Origin: Planctomycetaceae bacterium
Lineage (GTDB): Bacteria > Planctomycetota > Phycisphaerae > Tepidisphaerales > Tepidisphaeraceae
Assembly (NCBI GenBank): GCA_027487775.1
Contig: JAIYCY010000032.1
Location: forward strand, 62,001-126,000
Direction: 5' to 3'
DNA: 64,000 bases
Each line of letters starts with the position of its first letter. Position 1 is the stretch's first letter. The position numbers and the translations under genes were made by a program. Under the pieces are notes generated by a model, which was not told the DNA's origin, ran no database searches, and saw only the letters and a program-made list of their open reading frames with translations. Shown here piece by piece: positions 35,614 through 43,145 of this stretch.

Positions 35614-37893
35614 TCACATCACGCCCGCGCCAGCCAGTCGCATACGCAACATCAGCAAGGCGGTCGAGAGTTGCGGATCGGTCTCCAGGAGTTGATTCTC
35701 CAGTTGGTCCTGCTCTTTAACGGCCGTCTCGCCTTCCTGAGCACTGTCATGCAGTACATCAAGCGACTGACGCACGCGATTGGCTTCGCGCATCTGCTCA
35801 GGCGTCATATTGATGATCAGGTCGGGCTCGACGCCCCACACGGTCGAATCTTCCTCGCGATGGATGCATCGACCGCTCGGCAGGTAGTAATGGCTTGTTG
35901 TCAGCTTGAGATAAGCAGTTCGATCCGCCAACGGGAACAACTCCTGAACGCTTCCCTTGCCGAAAGTTCGTTCGCCGACGATCAGGGCTCGACGATGATC
36001 CTTGAGCGCCCCGGCGACAATTTCGCTGGCACTCGCCGAATACTGATTCACCAGCACCACGAGCGGGATGTTCGGCAAGTCGTCGCGATGCGGAACCGCA
36101 GTCACGGCCGGCGGAGGATTCAGATCACGCTCGCCTCGTCGGCTTACGATCACGCCATCGCTGAGGAACTTATCCACCACCGCGGTCGCAGCCTGAAAAA
36201 CGCCGCCCGGATTGTGACGCAGGTCCAGAATGATCCCCTTGACATTCGACGACGCCAATCGCGCCACCGACTGATTCAACTCTTCACCCGTATCCTTGGT
36301 GAAACTCGTCAGACGCAGATAGGCAATCTGACTCTCCGGGTCGATGTAATAATCCCAGCCGCCGCCCGGCTGATGACTCCATCCACGCACACTTGGCACC
36401 TTGATCAGATCACGCTTGATCAGAATGTCGCGCGACTCGCCTTCCGGTGATCGAATCGTCAGCAGCACACTGGTCCCGCGCGGTCCGGTGATGTGATTCA
36501 CCGCCTGGCTCGTGTTCACGCCCCTCGCGAATTTCCCATTGATGTGTGTGATCAGATCGCCTGGCTTGACCCCCGCGCGATACGCCGGCGTACCTTCAAA
36601 GGGCGTGACCACCTTGAGCCAGCCTTCGTCGTCCTGCGAAATCTGTACTCCAATACCGATGAACTCGCCCTGCGTCGACTTCTGGAAGTCTGCGAGGTCG
36701 TAGGGCCAGATCACGTTGCTGAACGGATCGAGCCGGGAGAGCGCGCCGTCTGCAAACTCCGCGATCATAAGTTCCGGCGGCAGGTTGATGGTGAGTCGAT
36801 TGGCTTCCAGCACGGCCGTGATCGATGCATCGAGTTTTCGGCGATCAGACAATTGCTGGATTGCGTTCTGCAATTCGTCCAGCGCTGCGCGGAACTCCGC
36901 GACACGCGCTTCGTCCTGGAGCTGCGGGAAACTCGTTTCCAATCCTCGCGTGCTGACTACTGCACGAATCGCCTGCATCGCGCCGGTCAGCATGTCGGTC
37001 GGATCGCTGGTTCTCCAGTACGCCTGCCGCGCATCTTCCATCGCGTCGCGCAGCATGAATGCATTCACGCCTTCGAGCGTCTTTCGCCAATCGACTTTGA
37101 AACTCTCGTCCATCTCCTCGTTGCGCACGGCACGCGGCGTGGGGTTGCGTTCCGGATCGGCGATCAACCGGACCGCCTCGATGACGTCCGTTTCCTTGTC
37201 GTACATTTCATCCAGAATCTTCGGTGCATAAACAGCAAGCAGACGAAGTCGCCGCGACACGTCGTTCAATCGTGTACGCCAGAGCGGTTGTGTAGGCTCG
37301 ATCGCGCTCAAATCACCGTAAATCCGTCGTGCGGTGAGCCATTGTTCGGCATCCTCCGCTGCCTGTGCCATGGCAGTCGCCTCGGCGATCATCTCTCTAA
37401 CCCACGGCTCTTTGGCGAACGCATCACGGTCCGTTGCGTAAAGCGAAGCTGCCGCGAGGAAATCGATCGCGTACGCGTCGTGCCCGGCTTCCTTGACCAG
37501 TTTGATCTGACTGACCGACTTCTCGAACTCGTTTGACCGCTGCTGCCCCACCTTCTCCTGCCTGACACGATGTTCTTCGAGCCATCGCGACATGGTCTCG
37601 AGCGCCGGGTCCGATTGCAGTTCGATCGCCTGTGTGAGCAATTGGCTCGTGACTTCAAACTGTCCGGTCCGCGCGGCCTCGAAGGCTTTGGCCTTCAGCG
37701 ACTCCACCTGCGCAAGCTCTGCCGGCGGGTTGGTCGCCTGCCCCATCGCCAATGCCGTGGTCCCCGCGGATGTGAACACCGCAACGACCAAAGACCACAT
37801 CGCAACCCGCCTCGCCGCTCGTTGCACGATACGCCGTGCGCTCGATGCAGACACCGGATCGACTCCCACGACATGCTTTTTCACATTGCTCAT
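35614..37893 (-). CDS. S41 family C-terminal processing peptidase with large N-terminal region
   Basis: The 759-residue protein has a signal-anchor segment near the N-terminus (SLVVAVFTSAGTTALAMGQA) and about 330 residues of helical, TPR-like sequence. A PDZ domain follows (FIGIGVQISQDDEGWLKVV, RAGVKPGDLITHINGKFARG), then the S41 peptidase core. The catalytic serine is in QYSASASEI (Ser621) and the lysine in FGKGSVQ (Lys646), 25 residues apart as in Prc. It should cleave periplasmic or secreted proteins from their C-termini. ATG 37893 is used; GTG 37905 is also in frame. The N-terminal extension is much longer than in CtpA, which suggests a partner-binding role. Confidence 0.93.
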   Translation of the reverse strand: MSNVKKHVVGVDPVSASSARRIVQRAARRVAMWSLVVAVFTSAGTTALAMGQATNPPAELAQVESLKAKAFEAARTGQFEVTSQLLTQAIELQSDPALETMSRWLEEHRVRQEKVGQQRSNEFEKSVSQIKLVKEAGHDAYAIDFLAAASLYATDRDAFAKEPWVREMIAEATAMAQAAEDAEQWLTARRIYGDLSAIEPTQPLWRTRLNDVSRRLRLLAVYAPKILDEMYDKETDVIEAVRLIADPERNPTPRAVRNEEMDESFKVDWRKTLEGVNAFMLRDAMEDARQAYWRTSDPTDMLTGAMQAIRAVVSTRGLETSFPQLQDEARVAEFRAALDELQNAIQQLSDRRKLDASITAVLEANRLTINLPPELMIAEFADGALSRLDPFSNVIWPYDLADFQKSTQGEFIGIGVQISQDDEGWLKVVTPFEGTPAYRAGVKPGDLITHINGKFARGVNTSQAVNHITGPRGTSVLLTIRSPEGESRDILIKRDLIKVPSVRGWSHQPGGGWDYYIDPESQIAYLRLTSFTKDTGEELNQSVARLASSNVKGIILDLRHNPGGVFQAATAVVDKFLSDGVIVSRRGERDLNPPPAVTAVPHRDDLPNIPLVVLVNQYSASASEIVAGALKDHRRALIVGERTFGKGSVQELFPLADRTAYLKLTTSHYYLPSGRCIHREEDSTVWGVEPDLIINMTPEQMREANRVRQSLDVLHDSAQEGETAVKEQDQLENQLLETDPQLSTALLMLRMRLAGAGVM

Positions 37894-38081
37894 GCGATCT
37901 TTCACTCCAAAACTCGAAAAACTTCAGGCTTGATCAAACTCGGCCATTCGGATGGGCCAGATTCAAGCCCACTCCGCCGCACCAATCCTAACCCGCCGGC
38001 CCTGTTAATCGATACAAAACTTACAAACGAAACTTTTGCCAAGGCCTTCAGCAAAGGTCAACACTTCACGCAACAACAACT

Positions 38082-38113
38082 GACCGGTCGTCCGATCGAC
38101 CGGCCGTCCCATC
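38082..38113. repeat. 16-bp direct repeat, two copies
   Basis: GACCGGTCGTCCGATC at 38082-38097 is followed at once by GACCGGCCGTCCCATC at 38098-38113 (two mismatches). Each has a GACCGG half-palindrome. A further related element, CACCGGCCGTCCC, occurs about 120 bases later near 38230. Confidence 0.8.
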
Positions 38114-38171
38114 GATCCGTCGCCCGCGGCAAGTTCTCTCGTGCGTTGTGTCACGAAGATCGAGCGGGACC

Positions 38172-38228
38172 ATCGGTGTACCGATAGTCGATCGGTGTAA
38201 CGATAGACGATCGGTGTACCGATAGACG
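38172..38228. repeat. 19-bp tandem repeat, three copies, palindromic core
   Basis: Units at 38172-38190, 38191-38209 and 38210-38228 are ATCGGTGTACCGATAGTCG, ATCGGTGTAACGATAGACG and ATCGGTGTACCGATAGACG. Copies 1 and 3 contain the perfect inverted repeat ATCGGT-GT-ACCGAT; copy 2 has one mismatch. Spacing of 19 bases puts successive centres nearly two helical turns apart, so a protein could bind all three on one face. It lies about 310 bases upstream of citrate synthase. Confidence 0.9.
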
Positions 38229-38537
38229 TCACCGGCCGTCCCGTTCCAACGGAATAATCGCGTTGCACAGATAGAACCATCCATGAACATGCCCGGCTTT
38301 CCGGAAAGTCGCATGTTTCTCGGGCAACGTCCAATCGAAATGATTCCGCCGAAATGCATGGGCGGCGGGTGCGGAGGCCCCATCAACCGACATTCGTGTT
38401 AAAGCCCCTGCGGTTTGACGCCTGCACGTCCCATTCATATAGTCGCAAGGCTCAAAGCTTGGTGTGACGATCTCACGCTCGGCTTTCTCGTCGAGTCGAT
38501 TCATAAACTGCTCACCCACGGCACTTTCGAGGTGGTC

Positions 38538-39674
38538 ATGACCCAGACAGCACCCGCAATCAAACCCTCAGGACTCGAAGGCGTCGTCGCCACCCAGAGC
38601 GCGATTTGTTTCATCGACGGCGAAGCCGGTCGTCTCGTGTATCGCGGTTACGACATTGGCGATCTTGTCGAGAATTGTTCATTCGAAGAAGTCGCTTATC
38701 TGCTTTGGAACAACGCGCTTCCCAATCGCACCGAACTCGAGAAGCTCAAGCGCAACATCGCCGCCGCTGCTAATCTGCCGCCCTCGATTCTCGCCGTCCT
38801 TCGGGCTTTGCCCTCGACCAGCCAGCCGATGGACGCCCTGCGTACTGCATGTTCAGCGCTCGGCTCCGAGGATCCCGACCTTAAGCTCAACGACCCGGAA
38901 GCCAACTACCGCAAGGCTGTCCGGCTCACGGCGCTGCTCCCCTCGGTCGTCTGCGCCTTCCACCGGATCCGATCGGGTCTTGAGCCGATCGCTCCCGATC
39001 CCAAGCTCTCCATCGCGGCGAACTTTCTTTACATGCTCAGTGGCAAGGCCCCGCACGAAACCGTCGTTCGAGCAATGGACGCCGCCCTCGTCGTTCATGC
39101 GGAACACGGGCTGAATGCCTCCACCTTCGCCTGTCGAGTCACCGCCGCAACACTCGCTGACCTGCACGCCGCCGTCACTGCTGCCATCGCCGCCCTTAAG
39201 GGTCCGCTCCACGGCGGGGCCAACCAGGACGTCATGGAAATGCTCCTCGAAGCCGGCGACGCCAACACGCTCGAAGCCAACGTCCGCTCCGCACTCGCAT
39301 CCGGCGGTAAGATCCCCGGATTCGGTCACCGCGTTTACAAGGTCTTCGATCCACGCGCCACCTTCCTTTCCAAGATCTCCCGCGCCCTCGGTGAAGCCGC
39401 CGGCAACACCAAGTGGTATGAGATGTCCCAACGCATCATCCCCGTTGTCAAATCGCTTAAGAATAAAGACCCCAATGTCGACTTCTTTAGCGCAAGTGCC
39501 TATTACACCATGGGGATTCCCATGGACCTCTTCACCTGTATTTTTGCCATCGCGCGCGTCACCGGCTGGACCGCGCACGCCATGGAGCAGCACGCAAACA
39601 ACCGCATCATCCGCCCGCTTGATGAATATGTCGGGCCCTTCGATCGCAAGGTCGCACCACTGGATCAACGCTGA
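38538..39674 (+). CDS. gltA: Citrate synthase
   Basis: The 378-residue enzyme condenses acetyl-CoA and oxaloacetate at the entry to the citric acid cycle. ATG 38538 with GAGGTGG upstream is chosen, since the frame before it has no family sequence. The type II citrate synthase blocks are present: GLEGVVATQSAICFIDGEAGRLVYRGYDI, HAEHGLNASTFACRV with a catalytic histidine, LKGPLHGGANQDVMEML with the second histidine, and GFGHRVYKVFDPRA; PNVDFFSASAYYTMGIP has the catalytic aspartate. It may in principle be a 2-methylcitrate synthase, which is not easily separable by eye. Its last codons are repeated downstream. Confidence 0.95.
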   Translation: MTQTAPAIKPSGLEGVVATQSAICFIDGEAGRLVYRGYDIGDLVENCSFEEVAYLLWNNALPNRTELEKLKRNIAAAANLPPSILAVLRALPSTSQPMDALRTACSALGSEDPDLKLNDPEANYRKAVRLTALLPSVVCAFHRIRSGLEPIAPDPKLSIAANFLYMLSGKAPHETVVRAMDAALVVHAEHGLNASTFACRVTAATLADLHAAVTAAIAALKGPLHGGANQDVMEMLLEAGDANTLEANVRSALASGGKIPGFGHRVYKVFDPRATFLSKISRALGEAAGNTKWYEMSQRIIPVVKSLKNKDPNVDFFSASAYYTMGIPMDLFTCIFAIARVTGWTAHAMEQHANNRIIRPLDEYVGPFDRKVAPLDQR

Positions 39675-39702
39675 TGGATCAACGCTGATGGATCAACGCT
39701 GA
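39661..39702 (+). repeat. 14-bp tandem repeat, three copies, spanning the gltA stop codon
   Basis: The unit TGGATCAACGCTGA is repeated exactly at 39661-39674, 39675-39688 and 39689-39702. The first copy encodes the C-terminal Asp-Gln-Arg-stop of citrate synthase. Since 14 is not a multiple of three, the three TGA triplets are in three different frames. Confidence 0.95.
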
Positions 39703-39780
39703 TTTCATGCAATACTGATTCGCTTCGTCGTTTCTCAATGGCATCGCTACGCGGTAACATCACCGCGGGAGAAGCACGCA

Positions 39781-41637
39781 ATGGCCTACACCGTCCTGGC
39801 CCGGCGATATCGCTCGGGAACTTTCGATGAACTCATCGGGCAGGACCACGTCGCCCAGACGCTCAAAAAGGCGATCACCTCGGGCCGTATCGCTCATGCC
39901 TACCTCTTCACCGGCACGCGAGGCGTCGGCAAAACCTCCTCCGCCCGCATCCTCGCCAAGGCACTCAACTGCCTCTCCACCGAAGGCCCCACCGTCTCCC
40001 CCTGCGGGACCTGCTCGAGCTGCGTTGCAACCTCAAGCGGCGAAGACATCGACGTCATAGAAATCGACGCTGCCAGCAACACCGGTGTTGATAACGTCCG
40101 TCAGATCATCGAGAACGCCCGCTTCAAGCCCGCCCGATCCCGCTTCAAGGTCTACATCATCGACGAAGTGCACATGCTCACCAAGCAGGCCTTCAACGCC
40201 CTGCTCAAGATCATGGAAGAGCCTCCGGAGCATGTGAAGTTCATCCTTGCGACCACTGAAGTCGATAAGATTCTTCCCACCATCCTTTCGCGTTGTCAGC
40301 GCTACGATTTCCGCGCGATCCCCACACGCGAAATCCACGGCCACCTCGCGCGGATCTGCCGCGAGGAAAAGGTCGATGCTGACGACGAAGCCCTCGCTCA
40401 GGTCGCCCGCGCGGGCGCTGGCTCCATGCGCGACGCGCTGAGCCTTCTCGATCGACTCCTCAGCGTCGGCGAATCCAAACTCACCAGCGAAGTCATCGAA
40501 CGCCTGCTGGGCGTACCCCGACAGTCCGCCATCGAATCCATCGTCGACGCCATCGCATCCGCCGACGTGCGCCTCACGCTGGAGGGTGCCAATGCCCTTC
40601 TCGACAACGGGCTCTCGACCGACACGCTTATCGCCTCGCTTATCGATCATTTGCATCGCCTGCTCGTTGCTCGAACCTGCGGACGCGAATCTCAACTTGT
40701 CGATATCGCAGGCATCTCCGCGGATCGACTCTTCGAACAGGCTGCCCGCTTTGAACCCGCCGGCCTGAGCCAGAGCCTTGTCCTTTTGGAAGAATTGCGT
40801 CGTCAGATGCGATCCTCCCAAGCGGGTCGCGCCCTGCTCGACGCTTCGCTCGCCCGGCTCGCGATGTCAGGCGAATTCGATCGCATCGACGAACTTCTCG
40901 CCCGAATCGATCAGCCCAACACACCCGCCCCACGCAGCGCCTCACCACAAGCCTCACCACCAGCCTCACCACAAGTCGCAGCGCAGCGTTCCGCGACCTC
41001 TCCTCCCCCGGTGCAGCGATCAACGATCTCCGCCCCAACGTCCTCCGCACAGGCCTCATCGAGTTCTCCGCCGTCTCAGGCTTCGGTCTCGGACCCCGAA
41101 AAAAAAAACGCTGAACCCGAACGAACCGCCGTCGCTGTTCTAGAGGCAGCCGACGCGATCAAGCCTTCCAACCTCCAGTTCGGTGATCTTGATCAACTCC
41201 TCGCCGGCCTGATCCAGAAGTTTCCCCCGCGTGCACAGCCTCATCTCGCCGGCGCGAAGCTCCGCAGCTTCGCAGCAGGAGTGATGAAGCTTCACTACCC
41301 GGCGGCCCATGCCGAGTACGGACTGCTCGTCCGCGAAAGGCGATCTCAATACACCAAGCTTTTCGCCGAGCACATGGGGCAACCCGTCACGCTCGAAGTC
41401 GACGTCGAAGAACCTCTCCCGACCGAAGTCGTCCCATCCGATCGCCCGCGCGAGCCGCTCCGCAAGTCCATCACACCCGCGGCGCCCAAGCCCGACATCG
41501 AAGCCGTCGCCGCCTCGATCGATCCAGCCGAAACGGAAGTCAAAGCCGACTACTCTGCCTACGAAGCGATCCCCCTCGTCCGCGCCGCCATCGACGCCTT
41601 CGAGGCACGCGTCGTTCGAGTGGATCCGCCCGATTGA
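39781..41637 (+). CDS. dnaX: DNA polymerase III subunit tau/gamma
   Basis: The 618-residue clamp-loader ATPase has a Walker A motif GTRGVGKTS (45-53), a zinc site with Cys64, Cys75, Cys78 and Cys81, and a DExx box VYIIDEVH (128-131). The sensor-1 region is LSRCQRYDF, and the domain III core extends to about residue 370. A proline/serine-rich linker follows, then a tau-specific C-terminal region. An A10 run at codons 440-443, just in the linker, is a likely frameshift site for the shorter gamma form. GGAG lies upstream of ATG 39781. It is not followed by ybaB and recR, but by the ubiE methyltransferase gene. Confidence 0.96.
   Translation: MAYTVLARRYRSGTFDELIGQDHVAQTLKKAITSGRIAHAYLFTGTRGVGKTSSARILAKALNCLSTEGPTVSPCGTCSSCVATSSGEDIDVIEIDAASNTGVDNVRQIIENARFKPARSRFKVYIIDEVHMLTKQAFNALLKIMEEPPEHVKFILATTEVDKILPTILSRCQRYDFRAIPTREIHGHLARICREEKVDADDEALAQVARAGAGSMRDALSLLDRLLSVGESKLTSEVIERLLGVPRQSAIESIVDAIASADVRLTLEGANALLDNGLSTDTLIASLIDHLHRLLVARTCGRESQLVDIAGISADRLFEQAARFEPAGLSQSLVLLEELRRQMRSSQAGRALLDASLARLAMSGEFDRIDELLARIDQPNTPAPRSASPQASPPASPQVAAQRSATSPPPVQRSTISAPTSSAQASSSSPPSQASVSDPEKKNAEPERTAVAVLEAADAIKPSNLQFGDLDQLLAGLIQKFPPRAQPHLAGAKLRSFAAGVMKLHYPAAHAEYGLLVRERRSQYTKLFAEHMGQPVTLEVDVEEPLPTEVVPSDRPREPLRKSITPAAPKPDIEAVAASIDPAETEVKADYSAYEAIPLVRAAIDAFEARVVRVDPPD
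41098..41114 (+). promoter_or_regulatory. Programmed frameshift/slippage site in dnaX
   Basis: Ten consecutive A residues (41099-41108) are read as GAA AAA AAA AAC in the tau frame. The heptamer A AAA AAC lies in frame. A -1 shift reads CGC then TGA at 41112-41114, so translation stops one codon after the slip. The product would be about 444 residues, close to E. coli gamma (431). No obvious upstream Shine-Dalgarno-like stimulator or immediate hairpin is seen. Confidence 0.75.
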
Positions 41638-41733
41638 ACGAATGCCCCCGCCGCCGCTGATTCTCTGACGCGTCGCCATTTGCACATCGCTTCGACCGCG
41701 CGATCTGACCACGGCACGCCTAAACTCGGTTGT

Positions 41734-42492
41734 ATGTCCGAACCCGCATGGACCGATCCACTGCTCCAAGCCCCTCACGAGGCCGCCGACAAACAGGCAC
41801 GCGTCCGCGCGATGTTCGCCTCCATCGCACGGAGCTACGACCTAAACAATCGCCTGCACAGCTTCGGCCTCGATCAACGCTGGCGGTCGCGTGTTGTCAA
41901 GCTTGCAAAGCTCTCGCCTCACGATCGCGTTCTTGATGTCGCTTGTGGCACGGGTGATCTGACACTCGCCTTTGCACGCGCACTTGTCCGCAGCGGCAAC
42001 GGCAAACTCGAATCCGATCAGGTCATCGGCCTTGATTACACCCCCGAGATGCTCGAACTCGCCCGCCCCAAGGCGCCCGGCATCACGTTCATCGAGGGCG
42101 ACGCTCGACAGCTTCCATTCGCGGATCAATCCTTCGACGTGCTTTCGATCGCCTTCGGTATCCGCAACGTCCAGGGCCCTGTCGCAGCGATGACAGAATT
42201 CGCCCGCGTCCTCCGACCCGGTGGTCGATTGCTGATCCTCGAATTCAGCGAACCACAACAACCCATGATTCGCCGACTTAATCGCTTCTACACGCACAGC
42301 ATCATGCCGCGTACCGCATCATGGATCGCGGGCGATCGATCGGGGGCGTATCGCTATCTGCCCAAAAGCGTCGAAAGCTTCATCTCACGCGACGCCATGC
42401 TCGCCATGATGCGCGATGCCGGCCTCATCGATCAGCGTGCCTGTCCGATGACTTTTGGTGTGGCTGTCTGCTATGTCGCCATCAAGCCATGA
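41734..42492 (+). CDS. ubiE: Menaquinone/ubiquinone C-methyltransferase
   Basis: The 252-residue protein is a class I S-adenosylmethionine methyltransferase of the UbiE/MenG family. FASIARSYDLNNRLHSFGLDQRWR is the family N-terminal signature, VLDVACGTGDLTLAF is the SAM-binding loop, SFDVLSIAFGIRNV is motif II, and GRLLILEFSEPQ matches the second family signature. It methylates demethylmenaquinone; a menaquinone role is more likely in this phylum. ATG 41734 fits the family length. It lies about 100 bases after dnaX on the same strand. Confidence 0.94.
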   Translation: MSEPAWTDPLLQAPHEAADKQARVRAMFASIARSYDLNNRLHSFGLDQRWRSRVVKLAKLSPHDRVLDVACGTGDLTLAFARALVRSGNGKLESDQVIGLDYTPEMLELARPKAPGITFIEGDARQLPFADQSFDVLSIAFGIRNVQGPVAAMTEFARVLRPGGRLLILEFSEPQQPMIRRLNRFYTHSIMPRTASWIAGDRSGAYRYLPKSVESFISRDAMLAMMRDAGLIDQRACPMTFGVAVCYVAIKP

Positions 42493-42549
42493 CCAAGTGC
42501 GGGCCCCGCCTGCTTCGCGAGACATTTCCTGATTTGGCATCAGTCGACT

Positions 42550-43002
42550 TCATGCCACAAAGCGAGCTTCCATACGCTCGTCCGGCGCCGACAGGTCCAG
42601 CTTTTGCGCCGCAGCCGACGCGTTGCGACGACCGAGTTGTTCCATCAGCATTGCCCATGTCTCGCGTTGATACTTCAGAATTTGCAGCGCTTCCTCGACG
42701 GCCTTGCGATCACGCTGCGTGTTGGCGTCGATCAACCGTCGATAGCACCACATGTACAAAGCGCCGAGGTTTTTGCACAGTTCCGGCGCGATATCCTTTT
42801 TCAGACCCGCATGCAGCTCAAGCAGAATCTTCTGAGCACGCGTCAAAGCGTTGTGGCTGCCTTCAAAATTGTTGTTGTCGAGCGCGAGCAACCCCTGCTC
42901 ACAAAAGCGAACAGCCCCATCGTAGAGCAACATCTGAAGCTGCTCCGGCGTGGCCGTCATCACCTTGGCCTTCAAATACTCGTTGGCGGCACGTGGATTC
43001 AT
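42550..43002 (-). CDS. fliS: Flagellar export chaperone FliS
   Basis: The 150-residue protein has the FliS pattern: a short N-terminal NEYLKAKVMTATPEQLQMLLYDGAVRFCEQG and an all-helical core with LYMWCYRRLIDANTQRD, followed by QILKYQRETWAMLMEQ. FliS binds flagellin in the cytoplasm and stops premature polymerisation. No other flagellar gene is in the window, so it stands apart from its usual fliD-fliS pair. The C-terminal extension AAQKLDLSAPDERMEARFVA is longer than in enteric FliS. Presence supports flagellar motility in this organism. Confidence 0.92.
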   Translation of the reverse strand: MNPRAANEYLKAKVMTATPEQLQMLLYDGAVRFCEQGLLALDNNNFEGSHNALTRAQKILLELHAGLKKDIAPELCKNLGALYMWCYRRLIDANTQRDRKAVEEALQILKYQRETWAMLMEQLGRRNASAAAQKLDLSAPDERMEARFVA

Positions 43003-43145
43003 AAGTCGAGGCGAACCTCAATCGAATTATCGACCGACACCCCGTCCTGTCTTGAACGAAGTTTGCTCAGCATTCCGCAGTGCGCCGATTTTGCCGAAAT
43101 CCCGCATCGCCTCTGGCACGCGCGTCGTCGGGCACGCACTCGGGT

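Larger units (their letters stand above)
37894..38537. promoter_or_regulatory. Divergent intergenic region with tandem repeats
   Basis: This 644-base region separates the S41 peptidase (minus) and citrate synthase (plus). It holds no supported gene, but it has two sets of short direct repeats (listed separately) in the part between 38082 and 38228. An in-frame GTG at 38415 upstream of the citrate synthase start is not used. GAGGTGG precedes the citrate synthase ATG. Confidence 0.6.

Noticed and set aside
38150..38240. Possible CRISPR array in the repeat cluster
   Set aside because: The 19-bp units are directly adjacent without spacers, so this is a tandem repeat.
41108..41143. A +1 frame continuation of dnaX after the A-run
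   Set aside because: A +1 shift would also end within 12 codons (TAG at 41141), but the known dnaX mechanism and the immediate -1 stop make -1 the more likely product.
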